DNA from: Schlesneria paludicola DSM 18645
Lineage (GTDB): Bacteria; Planctomycetota; Planctomycetia; Planctomycetales; Planctomycetaceae
Direction: 5' to 3'
NCBI RefSeq assembly: GCF_000255655.1
Contig: NZ_JH636435.1
Coordinates: 560,209-624,208 of the forward strand
DNA length: 64,000 bases
Under the pieces are notes generated by a model. The model searched no databases. It was given only the letters and a program-made list of their open reading frames with translations, and was not told the DNA's origin. Position 1 is the first letter of the stretch; each line of letters opens with the position of its first letter. The position numbers were made by a program, and so were the translations under genes. This document shows, piece after piece, positions 28,122-37,960 of this stretch.

Positions 28122-28593
28122 GGACGCAGGTCCCTGTCCATCGTGCGGACCAGATCTTCGTGTATGTATCACGGCTCGGAACTCGCCCGGTCAGAGGTTG
28201 CTCAAAACGATGGTTGCCGCTTGCTTCTCGCCCCTTCGAACTCCGCATTTCTGCGACTGCCCGCAATCATCGCACCACCGAGTGGCACACACTTCAATTC
28301 CGAATGGCCGCTTGGTCGAGGTTATTATTTGCCAGGGGCGGACTTCGCGATTTGCACCTGTCCAGTGAGGAATCGGCGATTCGTGCTCATTCGATCACCA
28401 TGCGACGACCAGCGAGAATCAGCCGGTGTGGACATCGTAACCGCTTTGTCGACGCGGATTTTGGCGGAATCCGTCTGAGCGACTTGGCGACGGGATGCCG
28501 GTTTGATGAAATGCAGCTTGATTGCCGGAAAGTACAGACCAAACATTGGGTCGCGACCACACCAAACACGCGCCCGCCAAGGATTGTTGTTTC
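28122..28593. other. Intergenic region, no gene supported
   Basis: 472 bases between the histidine kinase gene and the dehydratase gene. Open frames on both strands are unrelated to any family I know and overlap the dehydratase. No clear terminator hairpin or repeat is seen. Confidence 0.5.
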
Positions 28594-30621
28594 ATGTCAT
28601 CGACTCTCGACTCGCTCCTCGATTCTTCAGATTCCACGTTGTGGGAAGTGGCCACGAATGGCGCTGGCCCTGTTGGATCACTGCCGCTGACTGAAGATTT
28701 ATTGCTCAACTCGCCCAGCGGCGATCTGTTTGGATTGACACAGAATGCCGGAATGGGTTGGAACCCCACGCAACTTTTACGCAAGCAATTCTTGATTCTC
28801 AGTACCCAGGGGGGAATTCGCGGCGAAGACGGAAAACCGATCGCCCTGGGTTACCATACCGGTCACTACGAAGTCGGCCTGCTGATGCGCGCCGCGGCGG
28901 AGGAACTGGATCGACTCGAAGCCTTGCCGTTTGCAGCCTATGTCAGTGACCCTTGTGACGGTCGCACTCAAGGCACCGTCGGGATGATGGACAGTCTGGC
29001 GTACCGCAACGACGCGGCCGTCGTGCTGAAAAGGTTGATTCGGTCATTGCCCACACGCCGCGGAGTGATCGGTGTCGCGACCTGCGACAAAGGTCTGCCC
29101 GCGATGATGCTGGCGCTCGCCGCGCAATCGACGCTTCCCTGCGTCATCGTTCCCGGCGGCGTGACGTTGCCCCCGGCACAGGGTGAAGACGCTGGTAAGG
29201 TTCAAACAATCGGTGCTCGGTTCGCCCACGGTGAGATCACTTTGGAAGAGGCAGCCGAGGCAGGTTGTCGCGCATGTGGTTCACCCGGCGGGGGGTGCCA
29301 GTTTCTGGGAACGGCGGCCACCGCACAGGTCGTTGCAGAAGCGTTCGGGATGGCGTTGCCGCATTCGGCACTGTCACCTTCGGGTCAACCGATCTGGCTT
29401 GATATCGCACGTCGATCGGCGCGAGCCGTCTTCGAAATGGAACAGCGTAAACAGACCATTCGCGACATCCTGACGCCCGACGCACTGCACAATGCGATGG
29501 TCGTGCATGCCGCGTGCGGCGGTTCGACGAACCTGCTGCTACATATTCCCGCCGTCGCCTTTGAGGCGGGACTGACGCGTCCGACTGTCGACGACTGGAG
29601 CCGAATCAATCGCCAAGTACCGCGACTCGTGGATTGCTTGCCGAACGGCCCCGTCGGACACCCAACCGTTCGCTTCTTCCTGGCGGGTGGCGTTCCGGAA
29701 CTCATGCTGCACTTGAGAACGCTCGGCCTGTTGAAACTGGATGCGCTCACGGTCGCGGGACGCTCGCTCGGGGATGTCCTCGAATGGTGGGAACGTTCAG
29801 AACGTCGGCAGCGTCTGCGAGAAGTGCTGGTCAAACGTGATGGCGTCGATCCTGATACGGTCATCATGTCGCCGACGGCTGCACGTGATCGCGGACTGAC
29901 AAGTACTGTGACGTTCCCGATCGGCAACATCGCTCCAGAAGGTTCGGTGATCAAGAGCACGGCGATCGACAAAAGCGTCGTCGATGCGGACGGCGTCTAC
30001 CGCAAGACCGGGCCCGCCCGTGTCTTTACCTCGGAACGAGCAGCCATTGCGGCGGTCAAAGGACGTCCGCTACGTGGCGCTCCAACCGAACCAGATGGAT
30101 ACTCGCCAAATCTTTCACCAATCAAAGAGGGCGATGTCATCGTGTTGATGTGCCGCGGTCCGCTCGGTTGCGGGATGGAAGAGACCTATCAAATTACGTC
30201 TGCACTGCGATATCTTCCATTCGGAAAGCATGTCGCGCTAATTACGGACGCACGGTTTTCAGGTGTTTCCACGGGGGCCTGTATCGGCCATATCGGACCG
30301 GAAGCCCTGGACGGCGGGCCGATTGGCAAGTTGCGTGATGGCGACCTGATCCAGATTGAGATCGATACCCGTAACCTGACGGGGTCACTCGATTTTGTCG
30401 GGACACCCGAGCAGCGGGTGACACCTGAAGAAGGTGCGAAGATCCTTGCCGAACGCACACCTGCAGTACCGCTGCATTGTGATCCGAACCTACCCCCCGA
30501 GACTCGGCTGTGGGCTCTGCTGCAGCGCGCGGGTGGCGGCACATGGGCTGGATGCGTGTATGACGTCGACAAGATCGCGGCCGCGCTCGAAGCGGGGCTG
30601 GCACCGCGATCAGGTGGATGA
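28594..30621 (+). CDS. IlvD/Edd-family dehydratase, YjhG/YagF (D-xylonate dehydratase) type
   Basis: A 675-residue IlvD/Edd dehydratase. Iron-sulfur cysteines are visible in [23 protein letters not shown] and [21 protein letters not shown]. The length and these motifs fit the YjhG/YagF branch, which dehydrates sugar acids such as D-xylonate to 2-keto-3-deoxy acids, rather than the shorter IlvD. Start ATG 28594 has AAGGA 11 bases upstream; 24 further upstream codons are open but add nothing recognisable. The role fits the sugar-degradation flavour of the window, but no adjacent aldolase or sugar dehydrogenase gene is present. Confidence 0.9.
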   Translation: MSSTLDSLLDSSDSTLWEVATNGAGPVGSLPLTEDLLLNSPSGDLFGLTQNAGMGWNPTQLLRKQFLILSTQGGIRGEDGKPIALGYHTGHYEVGLLMRAAAEELDRLEALPFAAYVSDPCDGRTQGTVGMMDSLAYRNDAAVVLKRLIRSLPTRRGVIGVATCDKGLPAMMLALAAQSTLPCVIVPGGVTLPPAQGEDAGKVQTIGARFAHGEITLEEAAEAGCRACGSPGGGCQFLGTAATAQVVAEAFGMALPHSALSPSGQPIWLDIARRSARAVFEMEQRKQTIRDILTPDALHNAMVVHAACGGSTNLLLHIPAVAFEAGLTRPTVDDWSRINRQVPRLVDCLPNGPVGHPTVRFFLAGGVPELMLHLRTLGLLKLDALTVAGRSLGDVLEWWERSERRQRLREVLVKRDGVDPDTVIMSPTAARDRGLTSTVTFPIGNIAPEGSVIKSTAIDKSVVDADGVYRKTGPARVFTSERAAIAAVKGRPLRGAPTEPDGYSPNLSPIKEGDVIVLMCRGPLGCGMEETYQITSALRYLPFGKHVALITDARFSGVSTGACIGHIGPEALDGGPIGKLRDGDLIQIEIDTRNLTGSLDFVGTPEQRVTPEEGAKILAERTPAVPLHCDPNLPPETRLWALLQRAGGGTWAGCVYDVDKIAAALEAGLAPRSGG

Positions 30622-30821
30622 TCGCTCGCCGAAGAACATCGTTTTGCACTCGTTTGACCTGATGGGGATCGTCCGCGTGTAGCGCCACGAACACGTTACG
30701 TTTCCAACGAGGTCAGACACCGCAGTCCATTCCGTCGAACGTGTTTCGAGAACACGAATCAACGATCACATCGCGCGGTCGCTGGTCAATTGTACTAAGC
30801 CCCTTCGTAGAAATGACGGTT

Positions 30822-33701
30822 ATGGCCGGAACAGTCTATCTGATCGACACGTTTTCGCTGATGTTTCAGGTGTTCCATGGAATCCCGCCGATGACCAGTC
30901 CGGCCGGATTGCCGACGAACGCCGTCTTCGGCTTCAGCCGCGATCTGATCACGATCCTCCGGGACCATAAGCCAACCTGGTTGATCTGTGCGATGGAATC
31001 ACCCGGCCCGGGTGTTCGTGATTCCATCTATGCCGCTTACAAGGCGAATCGAACCGAGATGCCCGAGGATCTCCGGCCTCAGATCGAAATGCTGAAGGAA
31101 GTGATCCAGACGTTCAATATTCCGCTGATTGAACATGCCGGTTGGGAAGCAGACGATGTCATCGCAACACTGACGCGACAAGCGGTTGCCCGCGGCGACA
31201 CAGTTCGCATCGTCACGAGTGACAAAGACGCTCGCCAATTGCTGGGGCCGCTCGTCCAGATTTACAATTTGCGGAAAAACACTTATCTCGACGAGTCGGG
31301 ATTGCTGCTCGACTGGGGAGTCACCCCCGATCAGGTCGTGGACTTTCAATCGCTGGTTGGAGATGCCGTCGACAACGTGCCAGGAGTTCCACTGATCGGC
31401 CCTAAGAAGGCCGCGACACTGCTGCAAACTTATGGCACGCTCGAGAACGTGCTGGCCAATTCCGAACAGGTGAAAGGCGATAAGCTTAAACAGAACCTAA
31501 AAACCTATGCGGATCAAGCGCACCTCAGCCGCCAGCTGGTACGGCTGAATCAGGAATTGCCGATCGACTTTGACTGGGAAACGCTTCAGAATCCGCAGCC
31601 CGATGTCGCGGCCTTACAGGATCTATTTCGCAAGTATGGTTTCCGGCGTCTGATCGAGGATGTTCAGCAATTCGCTCCGGCCAATATTGTTCCCGCTCGC
31701 GCAACCTCATCGGCAACCTCCACTACGACACCGAAGAAACCAAAGGCGAAACTCAAAGGACAGCGATCGCTTTTTGACGACGAAGATGCAACCGAAGAAC
31801 CGCCGCTTGAACCGGGCGAATCGGATACCGACCGACTTGCTGTGGACGGATCGCACCTCCCCGATTCGCCCTTGACGCCAGTCGTGGCTGCCGCGGAACG
31901 AAGCTGGAAGACCGTTGATACGCTCGACGAATTCCTGCAGTTCCTTGAGTTGCTGAAGCGTCAGACACGGTTCTGCGTGGACTTGGAAACAACACATGTC
32001 GATGCCACGCGCGCCGAAATCGTCGGCTGGGCCTTCAGTTGGGAAGGCGGCTCTGGATACTACCTGCCAGTACGAGGTCCCGCGGGAAGCGCATTGCTCG
32101 ATCCAGACACCGTCGTCGAGGCGATGCGCCCGATCTTTTCGAAATCGGGGACAGAGATCGCCAACCAAAACATCAAGTACGATCTGACGGTACTCAGTCG
32201 AGTGAATCTCTCCATTCCGCTCGACCAGCTCGGCGTGGATCCGATGGTAGGCGACTATCTGCTCGATTCCGGCGCGCGATCACATAATCTGGAAGTTCTG
32301 ATCAAGAAATATTTAGGACTCGACTCGATCCCGATTTCCGCATTGATCGGAACCGGCAAGCAACAGAAGAACATGATCGACATCGCCGTCGACAAAGTGG
32401 CCGAGTACGCAACAGAGGACGCGGACCTGACCTTGCGGATTGTCGACATCATCAGCGACAGGTTGAAGACCGAGGGACTTTACGACCTCTATTGGCAACT
32501 GGAACGGCCGCTGATTCCCATCCTGGCTGAAATGGAGCAAACAGGGATTCGTGTGGACGCCGACGAACTGCGCCGCCAAAGCGAAGCCCTGACGGAACGA
32601 CTGGACCAGACAATCCGCGAGATTTATGAACTGGCCGGCCACGAATTCAACATCGATTCGCCAATCCAGTTGCGAAAAGTGCTGTTTGACGAACAGAAGT
32701 TGCCGGTGCGGCGAAAAACGCAGACGGGCCCCAGCACCGACCAGGAAGTGCTCGAAGAACTGGCACTGCTCCATCCCCTGCCCGCGAAGATCATGGACCA
32801 CCGGCATCTGTCAAAGTTGAAGGGAACGTATCTGGATGCATTGCCAGGCCTGATTCATCCGATGACAGGTCGCATTCATTGTTCGTTCAACCAAGTCGTG
32901 GCCGCGACCGGACGCCTGAGTTCCAGCGATCCGAACTTGCAGAACATCCCAATCCGCACGATGGAAGGACGTCTGATCCGCAAAGCCTTCGTCCCCAAGG
33001 AGCAAGGATGGAAGCTGGTCTGTGCCGATTATTCTCAGATTGAACTGCGCGTCCTGGCGCACTTCTGCGGCGATCCCGCTCTGAAACAGGCCTTTGAACA
33101 AGGTGTCGATATTCACTCGGCGGTCGCCTCCGAGGTCTACGGCGTGGCGCTTGCCGACGTGGATTCCAATCAACGACGGGTCGCAAAAGCCGTGAATTTC
33201 GGCGTCATCTATGGCCAGAGCCCTTTCGGTCTCGCGGCCGTCCTGGGAATTGAGAAAGATGTCGCGGCGAAATTCATTGACGATTACTTTACCAAGTACG
33301 CCGGGGTCAAACGGTTCATTGATGAAACACTGCAGTCATGTCATGACACGGGATTTGCAAAAACCATTATGGGTCGCCGCCGCGCTATTGAGGGAATTCG
33401 GCTGCAGCGCGGCCCGAACCTGAGTATGCCGGAACGAACCGCGGTAAATTCGGTCATCCAGGGATCGGCTGCCGATCTGATCAAAAAGGCGATGATCCAA
33501 ATTAGCGCCCGGTTGAAACGTGAATCGCACCCCGCCCGGATGCTGCTGCAGATTCATGACGAATTGGTCTTTGAAGCACCGGACGCGGATGTCCCTTCGT
33601 TGATTGAACTCGTAAAATATGAGATGGAGCACGCAATCACACTGGACGTGCCATTGGTCGTCGACATCGCCACGGGCGACAACTGGCTGGGCGTCGAATA
33701 G
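30822..33701 (+). CDS. polA: DNA polymerase I
   Basis: About 959 residues, the usual size of a three-domain Pol I. The 5' nuclease domain begins at the start (MAGTVYLIDTFSLMFQVFHG, with EADDVIATL and TSDKDARQLL). A Lys/Pro/Asp-rich linker follows near residues 295-350. The 3'-5' exonuclease has its acidic residues intact (CVDLETTHVDA near 386, NIKYDLTVL, YATEDADLT). The polymerase has motif A CADYSQIELR (about 735), motif B RRVAKAVNFGVIYGQ (about 785) and motif C QIHDELVFEAP (about 908). ATG 30813 (MTVMAGTV) is an alternative start. It converges with the gene at 34082; the separating region contains a strong hairpin. Confidence 0.97.
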   Translation: MAGTVYLIDTFSLMFQVFHGIPPMTSPAGLPTNAVFGFSRDLITILRDHKPTWLICAMESPGPGVRDSIYAAYKANRTEMPEDLRPQIEMLKEVIQTFNIPLIEHAGWEADDVIATLTRQAVARGDTVRIVTSDKDARQLLGPLVQIYNLRKNTYLDESGLLLDWGVTPDQVVDFQSLVGDAVDNVPGVPLIGPKKAATLLQTYGTLENVLANSEQVKGDKLKQNLKTYADQAHLSRQLVRLNQELPIDFDWETLQNPQPDVAALQDLFRKYGFRRLIEDVQQFAPANIVPARATSSATSTTTPKKPKAKLKGQRSLFDDEDATEEPPLEPGESDTDRLAVDGSHLPDSPLTPVVAAAERSWKTVDTLDEFLQFLELLKRQTRFCVDLETTHVDATRAEIVGWAFSWEGGSGYYLPVRGPAGSALLDPDTVVEAMRPIFSKSGTEIANQNIKYDLTVLSRVNLSIPLDQLGVDPMVGDYLLDSGARSHNLEVLIKKYLGLDSIPISALIGTGKQQKNMIDIAVDKVAEYATEDADLTLRIVDIISDRLKTEGLYDLYWQLERPLIPILAEMEQTGIRVDADELRRQSEALTERLDQTIREIYELAGHEFNIDSPIQLRKVLFDEQKLPVRRKTQTGPSTDQEVLEELALLHPLPAKIMDHRHLSKLKGTYLDALPGLIHPMTGRIHCSFNQVVAATGRLSSSDPNLQNIPIRTMEGRLIRKAFVPKEQGWKLVCADYSQIELRVLAHFCGDPALKQAFEQGVDIHSAVASEVYGVALADVDSNQRRVAKAVNFGVIYGQSPFGLAAVLGIEKDVAAKFIDDYFTKYAGVKRFIDETLQSCHDTGFAKTIMGRRRAIEGIRLQRGPNLSMPERTAVNSVIQGSAADLIKKAMIQISARLKRESHPARMLLQIHDELVFEAPDADVPSLIELVKYEMEHAITLDVPLVVDIATGDNWLGVE

Positions 33702-33762
33702 CGATCAGTGGTCGCCATCAATGATGACGCGACGTTCGCGTCTGTGAATGCAGAGAGGTCTT

Positions 33763-33803
33763 AAAAAAATGGGGCGGAAATCCATGATGAAGATTTCCGC
33801 CCC
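33763..33803 (-). terminator. Rho-independent terminator for the minus strand
   Basis: GGGGCGGAAATC (33771-33782) and GATTTCCGCCCC (33792-33803) make a perfect 12-base stem with a 9-base loop. On the minus strand it is followed by a T-rich run (complement of seven A at 33763-33769). It is well placed to end transcripts from the gene at 34082 and may also block polA read-through as a structure. Confidence 0.85.
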
Positions 33804-34081
33804 TTGCGGCGTAGTGCCCGGAACCGGGACCACTTGACCTGAGTTGCCCGCGTTATCCCGGGCACGACTGTTCCCCCAGCCCTTCCGCCGAACATCAACC
33901 GTGTCAGTTTTGGTTTCAATTGAACATAACCGTCGCCGTTGGCTTCGGGTGAGACGAAAGACACATGCTCAGCGACGTGATTTTCACGTCCACACCCGCA
34001 TCCGCCGCATTCATTCAACCTCGATTCGTCGAGGAGCGCGATCTTTGCCCCACAACAAATACCAACCGACACCAATCCTAC
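33804..34081. other. Convergent intergenic region with further hairpins
   Basis: GTGCCCGG (33814-33821) pairs with CCGGGCAC (33858-33865), and within it CCCGGAACCGGG (33817-33828) is itself palindromic. These lie directly beside the terminator. A minus-strand open frame (TTG at 34075) crosses the region but ends inside the terminator and has no recognisable family, so I do not call it a gene. Confidence 0.5.
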
Positions 34082-34891
34082 CTAGAATTCAAGATCAACA
34101 ATGCGGCCCATGATCAGTCGCACCGTACGAACTTGCGGTTCCGTTCCCTCACCCCATGAGGCGCGAATCTCATAGATGTGAGGAATCCCCGGGATCAGTG
34201 AATCCGACTCCAGTCGCCACACCTTTCCCGTCCATTTTGATTTCAAACCCTTGGCCGTCACATCCACGTTCTCGGGAAGATAGACCTCAACCACGCCGAC
34301 GCGAGGATGTTTGGTGTCTTCCAGAAGACGAGACCGACGCTTGTAGGTTTGTCCCAACGTGCCCGGCGGCGGTGCGATACCAAAGCGATCTACAACCCCG
34401 GGTACCGAAGTGATGGGTGTCCCGTCGCCATGCAACGGAACTCCATTCACTCCCGGTGCGGCTCCCCCAGAATACGGTGACAATGGGCGAGTATCCTGCT
34501 TGTACAGGTTATCGAGATACTCCTGTTCGCCGTAGTGCAGGCCCATTGGCGGACGATTCGTGGGGGCGAGTTCCGGCTGCGTCCCCAAGGGCATTGGAGC
34601 GGTGGTCACACCTGATCCGGTTGCCGGAGGAGAGGGAGTTGTCGCCGGCACCGGAACAATCGGTGTCGGCGCCAATGAAGGCGTGGGAGCAGCGGCATCA
34701 ATCGGCGTCGGAGCCCCTGGTGTGGGTGTTCCAGGTGCCGCCACGGGGGCGGCTGTCGACTGAGCTTGAGCCGAGAGCAGCGTTCGACCTGCCTTCACCG
34801 GAACTCCTTGAGCCCCTAACGCCCCACTTATAGGGAGTACGAGTGCCAACCCCGCGATTAGTGTGAGTCGTGGATCATTGAGTTTCATCAT
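34082..34891 (-). CDS. Pro/Thr/Ala-rich secreted protein with TIGR03000-like C-terminus
   Basis: About 269 residues from ATG 34891 (MMKLNDPRLTL), with AGAGAG upstream; the longer frame includes an implausible basic leader. A signal peptide (LIAGLALVLPISGALGA) is followed by about 75 residues of Pro/Thr/Ala low complexity (APGTPTPGAPTPIDAAAPTP and similar), a glycine-rich middle, and a C-terminal region of about 70 residues. That region (VVEVYLPENVDV, LIPGIPHIYEIRASW, RTVRLIMGRIVDLEF) resembles the planctomycete TIGR03000 domain, usually rendered L.PG..Y.Y.(V/I)RA.W. An envelope or surface location is likely; function unknown. The terminator at 33763-33803 follows. Confidence 0.75.
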   Translation of the reverse strand: MMKLNDPRLTLIAGLALVLPISGALGAQGVPVKAGRTLLSAQAQSTAAPVAAPGTPTPGAPTPIDAAAPTPSLAPTPIVPVPATTPSPPATGSGVTTAPMPLGTQPELAPTNRPPMGLHYGEQEYLDNLYKQDTRPLSPYSGGAAPGVNGVPLHGDGTPITSVPGVVDRFGIAPPPGTLGQTYKRRSRLLEDTKHPRVGVVEVYLPENVDVTAKGLKSKWTGKVWRLESDSLIPGIPHIYEIRASWGEGTEPQVRTVRLIMGRIVDLEF

Positions 34892-35451
34892 GCTGCTCTC
34901 TGTTTTGGAAAATCGACGCATCGTCGCACGTATGGGGGAACGGACCAGTGGCATGACCACTTCGTCCCTGACAGGTTCACGCCCATCGCAAACAGACTCG
35001 TAGGTCTGCTCGCGGCGAGTTCATCAACGTGTCAATTCAGGATTGAAGCTCCGCCAGGCATTTCCTGCACGAACTCGCATTGGAGGACCACCACCATCGA
35101 ACGCAATTCGTATCACAGGTCACATTCGAGATGAGGCGATGCTGATCACCACAACCTCGAAACTGGCTGGCGTCCATTCATGCTGACAACGAACTCTACC
35201 ACTCGTGGTGCGACACGCGGGAAGGACTTGAAGACAATCGCAAAATCCATCCTTCGATTTGAGGGATCAATCCGGTACTGTCGTTGGCAGAAACTGTACC
35301 GCGCCAGACCTGTTCAGCAGACCCATTGATACTCCGCTTCGAACGATCGGGGTGCCAATTCCAACCAAGGCGAGTTTGCCGACGGCACTTCGAACGTCGC
35401 TCACATTCGCTCCGTACGGCTCAGTCCCCATTCGAATTGAACGGATCAGCA
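34892..35451. other. Intergenic region upstream of two divergent genes
   Basis: 560 bases between the proline-rich protein gene (-) and a small membrane protein gene (+). It contains repeat copy 2 (34965-35052). Open frames on the plus strand before 35452 lack family resemblance. Confidence 0.5.
34965..35052. repeat. Dispersed intergenic repeat, copy 2
   Basis: This is the partner of 24668-24742: 37 of 41 bases match over 35012-35052, the CCCTGACAGGTTC word is present at 34965-34977, and a mini-hairpin CAGAC-TCGTAG-GTCTG (34992-35007) replaces the GATTC-GTAA-GAATC of copy 1. It lies upstream of the proline-rich protein gene on the minus strand. Confidence 0.65.
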
Positions 35452-35850
35452 ATGAACTTCGCTCGCCAGGTTTTTCGCTATGCTGGCATCTACGGATTGA
35501 TCGTGATGACGCCACAGTATTTCCTGGAACACCAGGTTGGGGTGCAGGAGCCACCCGCCATCACGCACCCCGAGTTCTTCTACGGATTCCTGGGTGTCGG
35601 GATCGCCTGGCAAGTGGCCTTCATCATCATCGCTCAGTCACCAGACCGTTACCGTCCGTTGATGATCGCCGCGATGATCGAGAAATTCAGCTTTGGAATC
35701 GCCGTGCCGATTCTCTTCGCATTGGGTCGGGTCTCGGGAACCGTCTTCGGGTTCGCAATCATTGATCTGATTTTTGCGGCATTGTTCGTCGAAGCTTATC
35801 GACGAACGACTCCCAAGACTCCGCCAGCATCGTCAGCGACGGATTCATAA
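35452..35850 (+). CDS. Small integral membrane protein, unknown
   Basis: 132 residues from ATG 35452 (MNFARQVFRYAGIYGLIVMTP); the 56 codons open before it are arginine-rich and look non-coding. Four hydrophobic segments are visible: about 9-24, 43-62, 72-94 and 96-114. The tail after YRRTTPK is soluble. It resembles small four-helix inner-membrane proteins often found as hypotheticals; I recognise no specific family. It stands alone, with a DUF1501 gene pointing toward it downstream. Confidence 0.7.
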   Translation: MNFARQVFRYAGIYGLIVMTPQYFLEHQVGVQEPPAITHPEFFYGFLGVGIAWQVAFIIIAQSPDRYRPLMIAAMIEKFSFGIAVPILFALGRVSGTVFGFAIIDLIFAALFVEAYRRTTPKTPPASSATDS

Positions 35851-36056
35851 TCCGAAATTGTATAAACTGTTCATCCTGTGTCCTTCGTTCAATCCGGAAT
35901 TGGCGACGCGGTGGCCGTGAAAAATACCGTGTTCCTCTACGAGTCGTGATGAAACGAATGCATTCGATTGCGGATACGGCGAATCAAATACGCACCGCGT
36001 GCACATCAAGTACGCGTGGGACACAATCCGTCTTTGTTGCTGAACGATTGATTCGG

Positions 36057-37421
36057 TCAGAGCAATTCACGGGGTACATCGCCACCCGGCAGCAAATGAA
36101 CCGGACGACCTGATGGATCAATCACAGCGTCACTTGGCGACAGGCCCAGCGAGCGATACACGATCGCACAGAAGTCTTCGACGCCAACCGGGCGCGTTTC
36201 TGGATAGGCCGCTTTGGCGTCGGTACTGCCAATGATCTGTCCGTGGCGATAGCCGCCCCCGGCCAATAGCACGCTTTGAGCCTGAGGCCAGTGATCGCGG
36301 CCTGCGTCCTTGTTAATGACCGGGGTTCGCCCAAACTCGCCTGCCGAGATGACGAGCGTGTCATCCAGCATGCCTCGTTCCGCAAGATCCTGAATGAGGA
36401 CACCAACCGCCCGATCATGCCGTGGCATCTTGTGATCGAGCCCCCCCTTCAGATTGCCGTGATCATCCCAATATCCTGTATTCAGAGTGACAAACCGGGC
36501 ACCCGCCTCGACCAGTCGTCGAGCAACGAGTGCTTGCTCGCCCCAACCATCACCGTATCGCTCGCGAATTTTCGCGTCTTCCTTCGACACGTCGAACGCC
36601 TCACGCATGCGACCCGACATCAGAATGTCGAGCGCCTGCTGATCGACATGATCCATCTGACGAAAGGTCGCATTCTGATCCAGTCGCTTCCGATAGGTAT
36701 CGAACTGCGACCGCAGTTCCACGCGGTTACTGAGTGTCCCCGAAGTCAGTCCATCGACCAATCCAAAGCTCTTATGGTCTCCACTTGGCAGGCGCCCCGC
36801 TTCATCTCCATAGCTGAATTCACCATATCTGAATGGATTGTGCGCCACCCCCAGCCAGGCGCCACCGTTGAATCCAAACCCGCCGTCATTCATGTTGATC
36901 GTGGTGAGCACGCCCGGTTGTCTGGGCCCCAACAAGTGCGAGGCGACCGCGCCCATCGACGGTTGACGGGGAACGCGATCTGACCCATTCGCCCCCAGCC
37001 GTCCTGTCAACATCCAGTGTGCCGCGGCCCAGTGATCCGCATTTCCGTGCGTGAAGCTGCGAATCACGGTGCACTTATCCATGACCTTGGCCTGTTCAGG
37101 GCAAAGTTCACAGACATCCAGGCCGGGAAGAGAAGAGGCAATCGGACGATAGGGGCCACGCACTTCGGCAGGAGCCAATGGCTTCATATCGAACGTGTCG
37201 AGCTGCGACGGGCCGCCATGCTGCCAGACCAAAATCACCGAACGACTTGAAGCGTGCTTGGCACCTCGACCAGATCCGTCCGCGGCGTCGACAGCATTCT
37301 GACATCGCAACAGCGACGCCAAACTTAGCCCAAACGCTGAAAGCGAACCAACTTCAAGGAAGCGCCGACGAGAAATCCCGTCGCAGAACGTCCGCGAAAC
37401 TCCCTGGTCAAATCGAAGCAT
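36057..37421 (-). CDS. Stand-alone DUF1501 protein, GRDHW subtype
   Basis: A 454-residue DUF1501 protein from ATG 37421 (MLRFDQGVSRTFCDG), with GAAGGG 7 bases upstream. The Tat signal SRRRFLEVGS fits the consensus well. Motifs are HGGPSQLDTFDMKP, SAGEFGRTP and AGRDHWPQAQ, and the protein ends in a DPSGRPVHL segment. In subtype and N-terminal pattern (TFCDGISRRRFL against TLCDGVSRREIL) it is closest to the gene at 6610, but it has no PSD1 partner here. Function unknown. Confidence 0.9.
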   Translation of the reverse strand: MLRFDQGVSRTFCDGISRRRFLEVGSLSAFGLSLASLLRCQNAVDAADGSGRGAKHASSRSVILVWQHGGPSQLDTFDMKPLAPAEVRGPYRPIASSLPGLDVCELCPEQAKVMDKCTVIRSFTHGNADHWAAAHWMLTGRLGANGSDRVPRQPSMGAVASHLLGPRQPGVLTTINMNDGGFGFNGGAWLGVAHNPFRYGEFSYGDEAGRLPSGDHKSFGLVDGLTSGTLSNRVELRSQFDTYRKRLDQNATFRQMDHVDQQALDILMSGRMREAFDVSKEDAKIRERYGDGWGEQALVARRLVEAGARFVTLNTGYWDDHGNLKGGLDHKMPRHDRAVGVLIQDLAERGMLDDTLVISAGEFGRTPVINKDAGRDHWPQAQSVLLAGGGYRHGQIIGSTDAKAAYPETRPVGVEDFCAIVYRSLGLSPSDAVIDPSGRPVHLLPGGDVPRELL

Positions 37422-37960
37422 TCGCAACCCTTCACCTACTGGCAAACTCAAAACGCCTCAGATCGAACAACGTATCAACCGCCCTGCATGAAGGTCAATG
37501 CGGATGAACGAAGACGGCGATTCAACGGTGGCTCACGGCCGTCCACGCCGCGTTCGGCAAAACCTGGCGCATTAAAACCTTACGTCACTCCCATCAATCA
37601 CGATTCTCCTCCCTGCATACCATTCTTGGCCGCAGCAATCGCAATTGGATCACGGAACCATTTGCAATCACATAGGTTGCGACGGAGTCCCCCAACTTCA
37701 CCCAACTGTCTTCGATTCGGACGTGACCGGATGGGCTTACGATCGAAATTTACTTTCCATTGCGAAAAGCGTCATATGTCATTTCAAATTATTGACTTAA
37801 GAAACGTCATAAACGTTCCTCCGAACACAATACTTAAGAAAACGACAGATTAAGGATGAATTCGTGCACCGCAATCATTAAGATTCCGAAAGGTTAAAGT
37901 AGTGCGAGCCACGCTAGGGAACGGAAACTCGGTGTTAGACACCCTGCCGAAATCGCTCGT
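37422..37960. other. Intergenic region, AT-rich before the SulP fusion
   Basis: The 538 bases between divergent genes become clearly AT-rich at about 37740-37880, with two CTTAAG words and AACGT-CATAA-ACGTT. A small hairpin GGTGT-TAG-ACACC lies just before the downstream start. This is the likely promoter and leader of the transporter gene, but I cannot fix a -35/-10 pair. Confidence 0.5.

Noticed and set aside
28160-28690. Plus-strand 176-codon open frame before the dehydratase gene
   Set aside because: It overlaps the dehydratase start in another frame, has Cys/Arg-rich composition and no ribosome site.
33761-34075. Minus-strand open frame of 104 codons with a Cys-rich start, just after the proline-rich protein gene
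   Set aside because: It starts with TTG, has no recognisable family, and its end lies inside a strong terminator hairpin and T-run.
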